DNA of 64,000 nt, taken from the NCBI RefSeq assembly GCF_051433195.1, contig NZ_JBHMFT010000007.1:124001-188000 (forward strand). The letters run 5' to 3'. The position numbers and the translations under genes were made by a program. The DNA is from Falsiroseomonas sp051433195 (GTDB lineage Bacteria; Pseudomonadota; Alphaproteobacteria; Acetobacterales; Acetobacteraceae). Below, one piece after another: positions 51,328-60,073 of this stretch (position 1 is the first letter of the stretch; each line of letters starts with the position of its first letter). A model generated the notes under the pieces. The model was not told the DNA's origin. It searched no databases and saw only the letters and a program-made list of their open reading frames with translations.

Positions 51328-52749
51328 ATGGCAGGGATGACCGAGCCCTGCCTGGTGTGGTTCCGCCACGACCTTCGCCTGTCCGACCACCCTGCCCTGC
51401 TCGCCGCCCTGGAAGGCGGCCGCCCGGTCCTGCCGGTCTTCGTGCTGGATGACGCCGCCGCCGGTGCGCAGCGTGCCGGGGCCGCCTCGCGCTGGTGGCT
51501 GCGCGGCAGCCTCGCCGCCCTGCGGGCCGATCTGGCGGTGCGCGGCGCGACGCTGGTGCTGGCGCGCGGACGGGCAGAGACGGTGCTGCCGGCCCTGGTG
51601 GAGGCGGTCGGCGCCGGCAGCGTCCATGCCGGCCGCGGCACCGAGCCCTGGGCGCGCGCGCAGTCGCGCCGGGTGCATGAGGCGCTGGCCGATTCCGGCC
51701 GCACGCTGCACCTGCACACCACGACGCTGCTGCGCGAGCCGCACGGCTTCGGCGCCGCCAGCGGCAAGCCCTATGCCGTCTATTCGCCCTTCGCGAAGAC
51801 TATGATGGCCGCCGGAGACCCGCCGGCACCCCGCGCCGCGCCCGAGCGCATCCCGGGCGTCACGCCGCCCGAGGGTGGCGAGGCGCTGGAGTCGCTCGGC
51901 CTGTATCCGGTGCCGGGCGAGCCGGACTGGGCGGCCGGCTTCCCGGACACCTGGCAACCGGGCGAAGCCGGGGCCCAGGCGCGTCTGGCGCGTTTCGTGG
52001 ACCGGGCGCTGGGGAAGTACGATGCGCAGCGCAACCTGCCGGGCATCGAGGGTTCCTCCGGCCTGTCGCCGCATCTGCGCTGGGGCGAGGTCTCGCCCGG
52101 CCAGGTCTGGCACGCGGTCCGTTCCGCGCAGGCGGACGCGACCGCCAGCGAGACCTTCCTGAAGGAGATCCTCTGGCGCGAATTCGCCTACCACCTGCTG
52201 TGGCACCGGCCGGAGATGCCGGAGGCGCCGCTGCGCGCGGAATTTTCCGAATTCCCTTGGCAGCCGGATGCGAAGCTGCTGGACGCCTGGCAGCGCGGCC
52301 GCACCGGCTATCCGGTGGTGGATGCGGGCATGCGGCAGTTGTGGCAGACCGGCTGGATGCACAACCGGGTCCGGATGATCGCGGCCAGCCTGTTGGTGAA
52401 GCACCTGATGCAGCCCTGGCAGGAGGGCGCCGCCTGGTTCTGGGACACGCTGGTGGATGCCGACCTCGCCTCCAACAGTGCCTCCTGGCAGTGGGTGGCC
52501 GGCTGCGGTACCGATGCGGCGCCCTATTTTCGGGTGTTCAACCCCATCCTGCAGGGCGAGAAGTTCGACCCGGAGGGCGCCTATGTGCGCCGCTGGGTGC
52601 CCGAACTGGCGACGATGCCGAACGCCTTCATCCACAAGCCGTGGGAGGCGCCGAAGGCCATTCCCCGCAACGGCTACCCCTCCCCCATCGTGGACCATGC
52701 GACGGGCCGCGCCCGGGCGCTGGCCGGCTTCGCGGCGCTGCGCCAGTGA
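51328..52749 (+). CDS. phrB: Deoxyribodipyrimidine photolyase
   Basis: A 473-residue class I cyclobutane pyrimidine dimer photolyase: N-terminal antenna domain (LVWFRHDLRLSDHPALLAAL), then FAD-binding helical domain with LSPHLRWGEVSPGQVW, FLKEILWREFAYHLLWHRP, RTGYPVVDAGMRQLWQTGWM, HNRVRMIAASLLVKHL and GTDAAPYFRVFNPILQ. It repairs UV damage with blue light. The ATG at 51328 overlaps no neighbour; the fasciclin gene is divergent. Confidence 0.95.
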   Translation: MAGMTEPCLVWFRHDLRLSDHPALLAALEGGRPVLPVFVLDDAAAGAQRAGAASRWWLRGSLAALRADLAVRGATLVLARGRAETVLPALVEAVGAGSVHAGRGTEPWARAQSRRVHEALADSGRTLHLHTTTLLREPHGFGAASGKPYAVYSPFAKTMMAAGDPPAPRAAPERIPGVTPPEGGEALESLGLYPVPGEPDWAAGFPDTWQPGEAGAQARLARFVDRALGKYDAQRNLPGIEGSSGLSPHLRWGEVSPGQVWHAVRSAQADATASETFLKEILWREFAYHLLWHRPEMPEAPLRAEFSEFPWQPDAKLLDAWQRGRTGYPVVDAGMRQLWQTGWMHNRVRMIAASLLVKHLMQPWQEGAAWFWDTLVDADLASNSASWQWVAGCGTDAAPYFRVFNPILQGEKFDPEGAYVRRWVPELATMPNAFIHKPWEAPKAIPRNGYPSPIVDHATGRARALAGFAALRQ

Positions 52750-52779
52750 GGGGTCGGGGCAAGTGAGGGGTCCGGCCTG

Positions 52780-53508
52780 ATGACCCCGCCTGAGAACCTG
52801 TGGCGCGGCTTCGCCGGGCTGCGCGTGGTGGCCGATGTGCATGGCGATGCGCAGGCCTTCGCCCATGCCGTCGATGGCGCGCTGGCGGACGACCTGTTCG
52901 TGCTGCAACTCGGCGACCTGACCGACCACGGGCCCGACAGCCCGGAGGTGCTGCGCCGCATGTTCGCGCTGATCGACGCCAGGCAGGGCCTGTTCCTGCT
53001 CGGCAACCACGACCACAAGCTGCGCCGCGCCCTGACCGGCACGCCGCTGCGCATCCAGGCGGAGGGGCTGGGGCGAACCCTGGCACAGCTCGAGGCGGCC
53101 CCGGACGGGGCGGCGCTGAAGGCGCGCGCGATCGAGGAGATTGCCCGCGCCCCGGCCTGGATCCGCGATGGCGGCCGCGTCTTCGTGCATGGCGGCTATC
53201 ACCCCGGCATGCTGCATGCGGCACCACCGCCGGATGCCGGCACGCAGAAGGCACAGGGCCTGGTGACGCGGGCGCTGTTCGGCCAGGTGACGGGGCGGAT
53301 GCGCCAGGATGGGTTTCCCGACCGGGTGCATGACTGGGTGGACAAGATCCCGGCCGATGTCACCGTGGTCTGCGGCCACGACCGCCGCAGCATGGACGGC
53401 CGGCCCTTCGTGGCGGAGGGCGCACTCGGCGGGCGCTGCGTGTTCCTGGACTGCGGCGCCGGCAAGGGTGGGCATCTGGCCTGGATCGACCTGCCATCCT
53501 GGGCCTGA
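52780..53508 (+). CDS. Calcineurin-like metallophosphoesterase (PPP type)
   Basis: A 242-residue protein with the serine/threonine phosphatase metal site: VVADVHGDAQAF (D-x-H), LQLGDLTDHGPDS (GD), LFLLGNHDHKLRRAL (GNHD) and the late VVCGHDRRSMDGRP (GH). It hydrolyses phosphoesters, perhaps protein phosphate or a nucleotide, which cannot be told from the sequence. It lies directly after the photolyase on the same strand; a shared transcript is possible. Confidence 0.88.
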   Translation: MTPPENLWRGFAGLRVVADVHGDAQAFAHAVDGALADDLFVLQLGDLTDHGPDSPEVLRRMFALIDARQGLFLLGNHDHKLRRALTGTPLRIQAEGLGRTLAQLEAAPDGAALKARAIEEIARAPAWIRDGGRVFVHGGYHPGMLHAAPPPDAGTQKAQGLVTRALFGQVTGRMRQDGFPDRVHDWVDKIPADVTVVCGHDRRSMDGRPFVAEGALGGRCVFLDCGAGKGGHLAWIDLPSWA

Positions 53509-53636
53509 AACGGCCGCGCATTCGGTCTGGGCGCGGCGGCCCTCCGGCCGCTCGGCGCTGCGCGCCGGCACCCTTGGGGCCAGGGTTCCGCATCGCCCAT
53601 GCGGGGGTGTAGCCTGCCCGGCGAGGAGAACGCGCC

Positions 53637-54593
53637 ATGACCGACCTGCCGTCATCCGTCGAGATCCGCGAGGAGGGCCCGCGGGAGGGCTTCCAGATCG
53701 AGCCCGGCCCGATCCCCACGGCCCGCAAGATTGCGCTGGTGGATGCGCTGTCGGCCACCGGGCTGCACCACATCCAGGTCTGTTCCTTCGTCTCGCCGAA
53801 GCTGGTTCCGGGTTGGGCGGATGCGGAGGCGGTGGTGGCGGGCTTCGCGCCACGCGCGGGCGTGACCTACACCGCGCTGTGGTTCAACGCCGCCGGGCTT
53901 TCGCGCGCCATGGCCTTCAAGGACCGGCTGAAGGTGGAGGGCGCCGTCACGGTGGTGGCCTCCGAGGCCTTCTCGCTGAAGAACCTCAATCGCGACCGGG
54001 CCAAGAACCTGGCGGCACAGCGCAGCAACGTCGCGGCGCATCTGGAGGCCGGCGTCCCGGTGCCGCGGATCAGCGTGCAGGCCGCCTTCGGCTGCAACTA
54101 CTCGGGCGATGTGCCGCCGGCCAAGGTGATCGAGGCGCTGGCGGACGCCTTCGCCATCGGCGCCGAGCATGGCCTGGCGCTGCGCGAGGCGACGCTGGCG
54201 GACACCATGGGGTGGGCGACGCCGGCGCGGATCGAGCGGGTCGTTGGCGAGGTGCGGGCGCGCTGGCCGGAGCTGTCCCTCATCCTGCACCTGCACGACA
54301 CGCGCGGGCTCGGCATCGCCAACGCCCATGCCGGGCTGCGCCTCGGGATTTCCCGCTTCGACACCACGGTGGGCGGGCTGGGCGGCTGCCCCTTCGCCGG
54401 CCAGCCGGGCGCGCCGGGCAACATCGCGACGGAGGAACTGGTGCTGCTGTGCGAGGAGATGGGCCTCGCCACCGGCATCGACCTCGATGCGCTGGTCGAG
54501 GCCGGGCGGCTGGCGGAGGAGGTGGTGGGGCGGCCCCTGCCCTCCACCCTGCTGCGATCCGGTGGGCTGGCCCGGTTTCGTCAGGCGGCCTGA
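53637..54593 (+). CDS. Hydroxymethylglutaryl-CoA lyase
   Basis: A 318-residue HMGL-like TIM-barrel aldolase. SSVEIREEGPREGFQIEPG (metal-Asp/Arg region in most members is DGLQ; here EGFQ), LHHIQVCSFVSPKLVPGWAD, AAFGCNYSGDVPP, LHDTRGLGIANAHAG (His metal ligands) and the GGLGGCPFAGQPGAPGN active-site Cys loop are visible. HMG-CoA lyase cleaves HMG-CoA to acetyl-CoA and acetoacetate in leucine breakdown. The EGFQ variant leaves the substrate uncertain. Confidence 0.85.
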   Translation: MTDLPSSVEIREEGPREGFQIEPGPIPTARKIALVDALSATGLHHIQVCSFVSPKLVPGWADAEAVVAGFAPRAGVTYTALWFNAAGLSRAMAFKDRLKVEGAVTVVASEAFSLKNLNRDRAKNLAAQRSNVAAHLEAGVPVPRISVQAAFGCNYSGDVPPAKVIEALADAFAIGAEHGLALREATLADTMGWATPARIERVVGEVRARWPELSLILHLHDTRGLGIANAHAGLRLGISRFDTTVGGLGGCPFAGQPGAPGNIATEELVLLCEEMGLATGIDLDALVEAGRLAEEVVGRPLPSTLLRSGGLARFRQAA

Positions 54594-55411
54594 AGGGCGG
54601 GAATCGCCTGGCTGAGGCGGCCGCCGATGCGGACCGGCTCGATGCGGGTGGCGAGGCCGGTGGCGTCGTCGGTTTCGAGGTACACGCCGCAGACCGTGGC
54701 CTCGCCCTCGGCCGGGGCCAGCTTCTCGCCGGGCACCTTCTTCCAGAATCGCAGCGCGGCGCCGCCCTTCTGCATGCCGATGACGCTGTCGTAGTCGCCG
54801 CACATGCCGGCATCCGTCATGTAGCCGGTGCCGCCCACCAGGATCTGGTGGTCGGCCGAGGGCGTGTGGGTATGCGTGCCGACCACCAGCGAGACGCGGC
54901 CGTCGAAGCTGTGGCCCATGGCGAGTTTTTCCGAACTCGCCTCGGCATGGAAATCCACCAGGATCGCCTGGACGGTGCCGCCGGCGCCCATGCGGTGCCC
55001 GGCGATGGCCGCCTGCACGCCGCGGAAGGGGTCGTCCAGCGCATCCATGAACAGGCGGCCCATCGCCTGCGCCACCAGCGCCTTGCGGCCATCGTCCAGC
55101 GCCACGATGAAGGCGCCCTTGCCGGGGGTTCCGGGCGGGTAGTTCAGCGGGCGGATCAGGCGCGGCTCGGTCTCGATAAAGGCAAAGATCTCCTTGCGGT
55201 CCCAGGCGTGGTTGCCGAGGGTCAGCACATCCGCCCCGGCCAGGAACAGCGCGCGCGCCATCTCCGGTGCCAGGCCGAAGCCGTGGCTGGCGTTCTCCGC
55301 GTTGACCACCACCAGGTCGAGCGCCAGGCGCTGCCGCAGGCCGGGAATGGCGGCGGCGGCGGCCTCGCGGCCGGAGCGGCCGACGAGGTCGCCGAGAAAC
55401 AGGATTCTCAA
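54581..55411 (-). CDS. TIGR00282/YmdB-type metallophosphoesterase
   Basis: A 276-residue phosphoesterase: MRILFLGDLVGRSGREAAAA, VVVNAENASHGFGL, VLTLGNHAWDRKE, DFHAEASSEKLAMGHSFDGR, VVGTHTHTPSADHQILVGGT and YMTDAGMCGDYDSVIGM. This is the YmdB family, a 2',3'-cyclic nucleotide phosphodiesterase in Bacillus. It is coupled (4-bp ATGA overlap) to the upstream 5-formyl-THF cyclo-ligase, which recurs in alphaproteobacteria. Confidence 0.93.
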   Translation of the reverse strand: MRILFLGDLVGRSGREAAAAAIPGLRQRLALDLVVVNAENASHGFGLAPEMARALFLAGADVLTLGNHAWDRKEIFAFIETEPRLIRPLNYPPGTPGKGAFIVALDDGRKALVAQAMGRLFMDALDDPFRGVQAAIAGHRMGAGGTVQAILVDFHAEASSEKLAMGHSFDGRVSLVVGTHTHTPSADHQILVGGTGYMTDAGMCGDYDSVIGMQKGGAALRFWKKVPGEKLAPAEGEATVCGVYLETDDATGLATRIEPVRIGGRLSQAIPALQAA

Positions 55412-55989
55412 ACCGGGGAGGCTCCGCAGAAGATCAGGCCGCGCTCCGTCGCGACGGCAGACAGGGGGGCGTCGTCCACGCCCGCGGGCACTTCGTCAAC
55501 CTCCTGGCTCGCATAGGCGACCCCGATGGCGGTGGCGCCGGGCAGGCTGGCCAGGGTGCGGTCATAGTAGCCGCCGCCATAGCCGAGGCGGTGCCCGGCG
55601 CGGTCGAATGCCAGCAGCGGGACCAGCAGCCAGCCGGGGGTGAGGTCCGGCGCCTCCGGCCCCGGCTGGCTGGTGCCGAGCGGGCCGCGCGCCAGCGCAG
55701 CGCCGGGCTGCCACTGGCGAAACCGCAGCGGGTTGCCGCGCTTCGGCGTGACCGGCAGGGCGATGCGGTGGCCGCGCGCGTGCAAGGCGAGGAGGAGGGG
55801 GCGGATGTCGATCTCCGGGCCCATCGGCCAGAAGCCGGCGACAATGGCGCCGGGTGGCGGCGGCGCGTCGCGCAGGACGTGGTCGGCGAGAAGCGCGCCG
55901 AGGGCGGGATCGCAGCCGGCGCGGCGTGCCAGCGCGGCCTTGCGGGCTTCCGCCTTCATGCCGGCGAGGAGTTCGGGGCAGAGCATCAT
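55408..55989 (-). CDS. fau: 5-formyltetrahydrofolate cyclo-ligase
   Basis: A 193-residue enzyme: AGFWPMGPEIDIRPLL, GYGGGYYDRTLASLPGATAI (ATP/substrate loop) and VPAGVDDAPLSAVATERGLI near the C-terminus. It converts 5-formyl-THF to 5,10-methenyl-THF with ATP. In many proteobacteria this gene lies downstream of 6S RNA; here ssrS (minus) is 225 bp upstream, with zapA before it, the same order. Confidence 0.92.
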   Translation of the reverse strand: MMLCPELLAGMKAEARKAALARRAGCDPALGALLADHVLRDAPPPPGAIVAGFWPMGPEIDIRPLLLALHARGHRIALPVTPKRGNPLRFRQWQPGAALARGPLGTSQPGPEAPDLTPGWLLVPLLAFDRAGHRLGYGGGYYDRTLASLPGATAIGVAYASQEVDEVPAGVDDAPLSAVATERGLIFCGASPV

Positions 55990-56016
55990 GATTCGGTGTT
56001 GCGCTGGTCCTGCGCG

Positions 56017-56057
56017 CCCCCCTCACCCCAACCCTCTCCCCCCTGTGGGGGAGAGGG
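56017..56057. repeat. REP-like palindromic intergenic repeat, copy 4
   Basis: CCCCTCACCCCAA followed by CCCTCTCCCCC, a short loop and GGGGGAGAGGG (ending 56057). It lies between the 6S RNA and the cyclo-ligase gene. It may separate the two expression levels. Confidence 0.8.
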
Positions 56058-56214
56058 AGAAGAAAGCGGATAGAACGGAGAGCCGGCGGCGCCGAAGCGC
56101 GCCGAGGCCGCGAACGCGGCCCGCGCCCAGACCTTCACGCCCGCAAGCGGGCCAGTGCAAGGCGCGAAGCCAAGGCCGCGGATGCGGCCGCCCGGCGTCT
56201 GAGGGCAAGAATTA

Positions 56215-56379
56215 AGCTGCGGAGCCACCATGGCCGTGGGCGTTCAAACCCTCCTGAGACCTGCTTTTGCAGGTGGGAACCAGGTACCCAGGCCAAGACC
56301 TGGGCAGCGCCAGCCCCCGGAGGATGCTTATTGGCCCCGGGGGTTCATGTGCCTCACCAACCGGGCAGCCCCGCATGTC
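56215..56379 (-). ncRNA. ssrS: 6S RNA (regulator of RNA polymerase sigma-70)
   Basis: On the minus strand the RNA has a closing stem of GCGGGGCUGCC (56374-56364) with GGUGGCUCCGC (56229-56219), followed by CCGGUUGGUGAG, which matches the region of E. coli 6S before its terminal stem. It also has CCCCCGG/CCGGGGG and CCCAGG/CCUGGG hairpins and an ACCUGC-AAAA-GCAGGU hairpin. Gene order zapA - RNA - fau on one strand is the classic 6S setting. It mimics an open promoter to trap sigma-70 holoenzyme. Ends are approximate. Confidence 0.82.
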
Positions 56380-56383
56380 CTAG

Positions 56384-56713
56384 TTAGGGACGGTCGAGGG
56401 TCTGGGCAATGCCCTCGATGCGATCGGCGATGCGCGCCAGGCGTTCGGCCAGCTTCGGGTCCGGCTGCGGGGCCGCCATGTTCTGGCCGGCACGGGCCTG
56501 CGACAGCGCGACCTTCAGGTCGTGCACCTCGTCGGCCAGCAGCAGGGCGCCGAGCAGCAGCAGGCGGCTCTCGCCGAACTGGCCGCCCATCGCCTTGATG
56601 GAATTGACCCGCTTGTCGACCTCCCCGGCCAGGGAGACCAGGTGGGCTTCCTGGCCATCCTCGCAGGAAACCGGGTGGCTGTAGCCGCCGACGCGGACGG
56701 TGACCTGACCCAT
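56384..56713 (-). CDS. zapA: Cell division protein ZapA
   Basis: A 109-residue ZapA: VTVRVGGYSHPVSCEDGQE, HLVSLAGEVDKRVNSIKAMG at the N-terminal globular part and LLLGALLLADEVHDLKVALS followed by a C-terminal coiled coil. It crosslinks FtsZ filaments at the Z-ring. Its start directly follows the stop of the small coiled-coil gene at 56714, and 6S RNA follows downstream, a conserved arrangement. Confidence 0.9.
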   Translation of the reverse strand: MGQVTVRVGGYSHPVSCEDGQEAHLVSLAGEVDKRVNSIKAMGGQFGESRLLLLGALLLADEVHDLKVALSQARAGQNMAAPQPDPKLAERLARIADRIEGIAQTLDRP

Positions 56714-56917
56714 CTACTGATCCTCTCCGAGCGCCGCGCGCAGCCGCGCAATCGTCTCGTCCAGCCGGTCCGCGATGGCGGCGACGGCGGCCTTGGGGAT
56801 GCCTTCACCCGGCGCGGCAACGGCGCGGGGCTGGGCGGCGGCCTCGGCCAGTCTCTCGACGGCCTGTTCCAGCCGCGCCAAGGCACGGCTGGTCGGATCG
56901 CCGGTTTCCGCACGCAT
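56714..56917 (-). CDS. Small coiled-coil protein upstream of zapA
   Basis: A 67-residue mostly helical protein (ALARLEQAVERLAEAAAQ and IADRLDETIARLRAALGE) that can form two coiled-coil segments. Its stop is immediately adjacent to the zapA start, so the two are one operon. Short helical proteins upstream of zapA recur in alphaproteobacteria; a role in division is a guess. ATG at 56917 chosen; an upstream ATG adds a low-similarity leader. Confidence 0.6.
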   Translation of the reverse strand: MRAETGDPTSRALARLEQAVERLAEAAAQPRAVAAPGEGIPKAAVAAIADRLDETIARLRAALGEDQ

Positions 56918-57040
56918 GCCTGACACCAGAAACCCCCGCCCCATTGCGCGCCCAAACGCAGCGACTGCGCCGCCTGCGCCTTGTCGCCACCGGTTCCGGC
57001 ATGCTGCAACGCTTTGCATGCACGGCGCGGCGGGTCAACG

Positions 57041-57478
57041 GTGAGCGAGGGTTCGGTCCGGCTTCCGCCGGCCGTTCTGGTGCGGTCCGCGGCGGAGGGC
57101 CGCGCGGCGCTGGAGGTGGCGGGGCCGGGGGGCGTGCTGCTGCTGTCGGCGCCGGGGGCCGCCGGGTTCCTGGGCCCGGGCGCCTGGCGCGCGCTGGTCG
57201 CGGCGGCCGGCGATGCGCCCGACGCGCTGTGCTGCGGCGATGCGGCCGGCGATGCGCTGGCGGGCCTTCGCGCCGGCTGCCGCATCCTGGTGCTGGATGG
57301 CGCGCTGCCGGCCTTCGCCGTGGTGGCGGGTGCGGCGGCGGAGGTGGACGCCCTGCTGCTGCCCGCGCGCCCACCTGCGCTGGACCTTCGCGATCTTGAT
57401 CTCCGCCGCCTCGCCGCGCGCGCCAAACTGGCGGATTGGCTGGCCCGGACGCATGACACCGGGGCCATGCTGCGCTAG
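57041..57478 (+). CDS. Hypothetical protein (145 aa), Ala/Gly-rich
   Basis: A 145-residue protein starting at GTG 57041 (VSEGSVRLPPAVLVRSAAEG). Alternating hydrophobic stretches (GGVLLLSAPGAAGFLGPGAW, CRILVLDGALPAFAVVAGAA, LPARPPALDLRDLDLRRLAA) suggest a Rossmann-like alpha/beta fold. No signature is recognised. It lies just before fructose-bisphosphate aldolase with a 42-bp gap, likely co-transcribed. Confidence 0.55.
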   Translation: MSEGSVRLPPAVLVRSAAEGRAALEVAGPGGVLLLSAPGAAGFLGPGAWRALVAAAGDAPDALCCGDAAGDALAGLRAGCRILVLDGALPAFAVVAGAAAEVDALLLPARPPALDLRDLDLRRLAARAKLADWLARTHDTGAMLR

Positions 57479-57520
57479 ACCCCGGACATCGTTCGCCGAT
57501 ATCCGAGAGGGCTCCCGAAA

Positions 57521-58432
57521 ATGCGTCTGACGCCAAAAGTCCAGGAAATCCTGTCCTGGTATGAGAGCGACAACCCCGGGACCAAGGCGAACCTCGCCCG
57601 CATCCTGATGGCCGGCAAGCTGGGCGGCACCGGGCGCATGGTGATCCTGCCGGTCGACCAGGGCTTCGAGCATGGCCCGGCCCGCAGCTTCGCGCCGAAC
57701 CCCGCGGCCTATGACCCGCGCTACCTGTTCGAGCTGGCGCTGGAGGCCGGGCTGAACGCCTACGCCGCGCCGCTCGGCATGATCGAGGCCGGTGCTTCGA
57801 CCTATGCCGGCACCATCCCGACCATCCTGAAGATGAACAGCAGCAACAGCCTGTCCACCACCAAGGACCAGGGCGTGACCGCCAGCGTCGGCGACGCGCT
57901 GCGGCTGGGCTGCTCGGCCATCGGCTTCACCATCTACCCCGGCTCCGAATACCAGTTCGAGATGATCGAGGAGCTGCGCGAGCTGGCGGAGGAGGCGAAG
58001 TCCGTCGGCCTCGCCGTGGTGGTATGGAGCTATCCGCGCGGCCCGATGCTGGACAAGGTGGGTGAGACGGCGCTGGATATCGCCGCCTATGCCGCGCACA
58101 TCGCGGCGCTGACCGGTGCGCACATCATCAAGGTGAAGCCGCCGACCTCCGCCATCAGCCTGGATGCGGCCAAGAAGACCTACCAGGCGAGCCCGGTGGA
58201 CGACGACGCCACCAAGCGCTTCGCCCACATCGTGCAGGCCTGCTTCGGCGGCCGGCGCCTGGTGGTGTTCTCCGGCGGCGAGGCCAAGGGCACGGAGGCG
58301 ATCCTGGACGAGGTGCGCGCCATCCACGCCGCCGGCGGCAACGGCTCCATCATGGGCCGCAACGCCTTCCAGCGCTCCAAGGCCGATGCGCTGGCGCTGC
58401 TGGCCGCGATCATCAACGTCTACAAGCACTGA
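57521..58432 (+). CDS. fbaB: Class I fructose-bisphosphate aldolase (FbaB/DhnA type)
   Basis: A 303-residue DhnA-type class I aldolase: GRMVILPVDQGFEHGPARSF (about residue 40), NSSNSLSTTKDQGVTASV, VVWSYPRGPML, AHIIKVKPPT (Schiff-base Lys near residue 205) and RRLVVFSGGEAKGTEAIL, NGSIMGRNAFQRS phosphate site. It cleaves fructose-1,6-bisphosphate in glycolysis/gluconeogenesis. A hairpin terminator follows at 58440. Confidence 0.93.
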   Translation: MRLTPKVQEILSWYESDNPGTKANLARILMAGKLGGTGRMVILPVDQGFEHGPARSFAPNPAAYDPRYLFELALEAGLNAYAAPLGMIEAGASTYAGTIPTILKMNSSNSLSTTKDQGVTASVGDALRLGCSAIGFTIYPGSEYQFEMIEELRELAEEAKSVGLAVVVWSYPRGPMLDKVGETALDIAAYAAHIAALTGAHIIKVKPPTSAISLDAAKKTYQASPVDDDATKRFAHIVQACFGGRRLVVFSGGEAKGTEAILDEVRAIHAAGGNGSIMGRNAFQRSKADALALLAAIINVYKH

Positions 58433-58439
58433 GACCAGG

Positions 58440-58465
58440 AAGGGGAGGCCACGCGGCCTCCCCTT
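58440..58465 (+). terminator. Intrinsic terminator after the aldolase gene
   Basis: AAGGGGAGGCC (58440-58450), a four-base ACGC loop and GGCCTCCCCTT (58455-58465) make an 11-bp stem. The U tract is short, so it may act together with Rho. It lies 8 bases after the aldolase stop. Confidence 0.75.
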
Positions 58466-58572
58466 CTCGCGTGACACCCGTCGGCCAGTCCGACGCGCGG
58501 GCCGGCTGATCGGCGCCAGACGCTGCGGCCGGCAGCGAAGCATCGATGTCGGATCCCAGGCAGGCTGGCCGC

Positions 58573-59325
58573 ATGGAACACCTGCCACTCGCCGTCTTCG
58601 CCGGCCCCACCTTCATCGGCCTCGTCTTCCTGCTCGCCGGGATGGTCAAGGGCCTGATCGGCCTTGGCCTGCCGACCATCGCCATCGGCGTCCTTGCCCT
58701 GGTGATGCCGCCGGCGGAGGCCGCGGCGCTGCTGGTGCTGCCCTCGCTCGCCACCAACGTGATGCAGGCCCACGGGCCGGCGCTGCGGCCGCTGCTGCGG
58801 CGGCTGTGGCCGATGCTGCTGATGCTGGTGCCGGGCACGCTGGCCGGGATCGGGCTGCTGACGGGTGGCGGGCCAATGGCCCTGGGGCTGCTGGGTCTGG
58901 CGCTGGCGGTCTATGGCGGCTGGGGGCTGGCGGCGCCGCCAATCCATCTGTCGCCACGGGCGGAGCGTGCCAGCGCGGTGCCCGTCGGGCTGCTCGGCGG
59001 GCTGGTGACGGGGGCGACGGGCGTCTTCGTCATGCCGGTGGTGCCCTGGCTCGGCGCGCTGGGACTTGCGCGCGATGCGCTGGTGCAGGCGCTGGGCCTT
59101 GCCTTCCTGGTCGCGACGGTGGCGCTGGGCCTTTCGCTGGCCCTGGCCGGCAGCTTCACGCCGATGGCGGCCGGTGGATCGCTGCTGGCGCTGCCGCCGG
59201 CGCTCGGCGGCATGGCGTTGGGCGGCTGGCTGCGCGCGAAGATCCCGCCGGCGCTGTTCCGGCGCATCTTCTTCGCCAGCCTGCTGGCACTCGGCGCGCA
59301 TCTGGCCTGGCGCGGATTGGCGTAG
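58573..59325 (+). CDS. Sulfite exporter TauE/SafE family protein
   Basis: A 250-residue membrane protein with about eight helices, including FIGLVFLLAGMVKGLIGLGL, PTIAIGVLALVMPPAEAAAL and VGLLGGLVTGATGVFVMPVV, two inverted TauE-like halves. The family exports sulfite or organosulfonates. ATG at 58573 chosen as the homologous start; the ATG at 58546 adds nine residues. Confidence 0.88.
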   Translation: MEHLPLAVFAGPTFIGLVFLLAGMVKGLIGLGLPTIAIGVLALVMPPAEAAALLVLPSLATNVMQAHGPALRPLLRRLWPMLLMLVPGTLAGIGLLTGGGPMALGLLGLALAVYGGWGLAAPPIHLSPRAERASAVPVGLLGGLVTGATGVFVMPVVPWLGALGLARDALVQALGLAFLVATVALGLSLALAGSFTPMAAGGSLLALPPALGGMALGGWLRAKIPPALFRRIFFASLLALGAHLAWRGLA

Positions 59326-59365
59326 CCCCTTCCCAAAGCGCCGCGGGCGGGCGACACGCTGGGTC

Positions 59366-60001
59366 ATGCAAGATTGCCGCCTCTACCTCATCACCCCGCC
59401 CGCCATCCCGGACCTGCCCGGCTTTACCGAGGCGCTGAAGCGCGCGCTCGGCGCCGGGGACGTCGCCGCGCTGCAACTGCGGCTGAAGGACCTGCCGGAG
59501 GATGCCATCCTGCGCGCGGCGGAGGCCCTGCTGCCGGTCGCGCAGGCGCATGACGTCGCCGTGCTGATGAACGACCGCATGGATTTGGCGAAGCGCGCCG
59601 GCTGCGACGGGGTGCATCTCGGGCAGAGCGATGGCGACCCGGTGGCCGCGCGCAAGCTCCTGGGGACGGAGGCGATGATCGGCGTCACCTGCCACGCCTC
59701 CCGCCATCTGGCGATGCAGGCCGGGGAAGCGGGCGCGGACTACGTCGCCTTCGGCGCCTTCTTCCCGACCGGCACCAAGCGAACCGAGCATGTGGCGGAG
59801 ACCGATCTGCTGGAGTGGTGGTCCGAGATGTTCGAGATCCCCTGCGTCGCCATCGGCGGCATCACCGCCGCCAACTGCGCGCCGCTGGTCCGGGCCGGGG
59901 CGGATTTCCTGGCGGTGGTGGGCGCGGTCTGGAACCATCCGGAGGGGCCTGATGCCGGGGTGCGGGCGATGAACGCGGCGATCGCCGCGGCGGCTGGCTG
60001 A
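59366..60001 (+). CDS. thiE: Thiamine phosphate synthase
   Basis: A 211-residue TIM-barrel: CRLYLITPPAIPD, VAALQLRLKDLPEDAILRAA, VLMNDRMDLAKRAGCDGVHL, GQSDGDPVAARKLLG, TCHASRHLAMQAGEAGADYV and CVAIGGITAANCAPLVRAGA with the phosphate-binding glycines. It joins HMP-PP and thiazole phosphate. No thiamine-pyrophosphate riboswitch is evident before it. Confidence 0.92.
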   Translation: MQDCRLYLITPPAIPDLPGFTEALKRALGAGDVAALQLRLKDLPEDAILRAAEALLPVAQAHDVAVLMNDRMDLAKRAGCDGVHLGQSDGDPVAARKLLGTEAMIGVTCHASRHLAMQAGEAGADYVAFGAFFPTGTKRTEHVAETDLLEWWSEMFEIPCVAIGGITAANCAPLVRAGADFLAVVGAVWNHPEGPDAGVRAMNAAIAAAAG

Positions 60002-60073
60002 TGCCCCTCTCCTTTCGGATAGCCTGCCGGAAGACGCTTGCCTGAGGCCGCCAACCCGTCCGACAAGATCATC

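Noticed and set aside
55986..56231. An 81-codon minus-strand frame between the cyclo-ligase and zapA genes
   Set aside because: It covers the REP-like repeat and the 3' end of 6S RNA and has no protein character.
59326..59366. Possible thiamine-pyrophosphate riboswitch before thiE
   Set aside because: Only about 40 bases are available and no CTGAGA/ACCTGA THI-box elements are seen.
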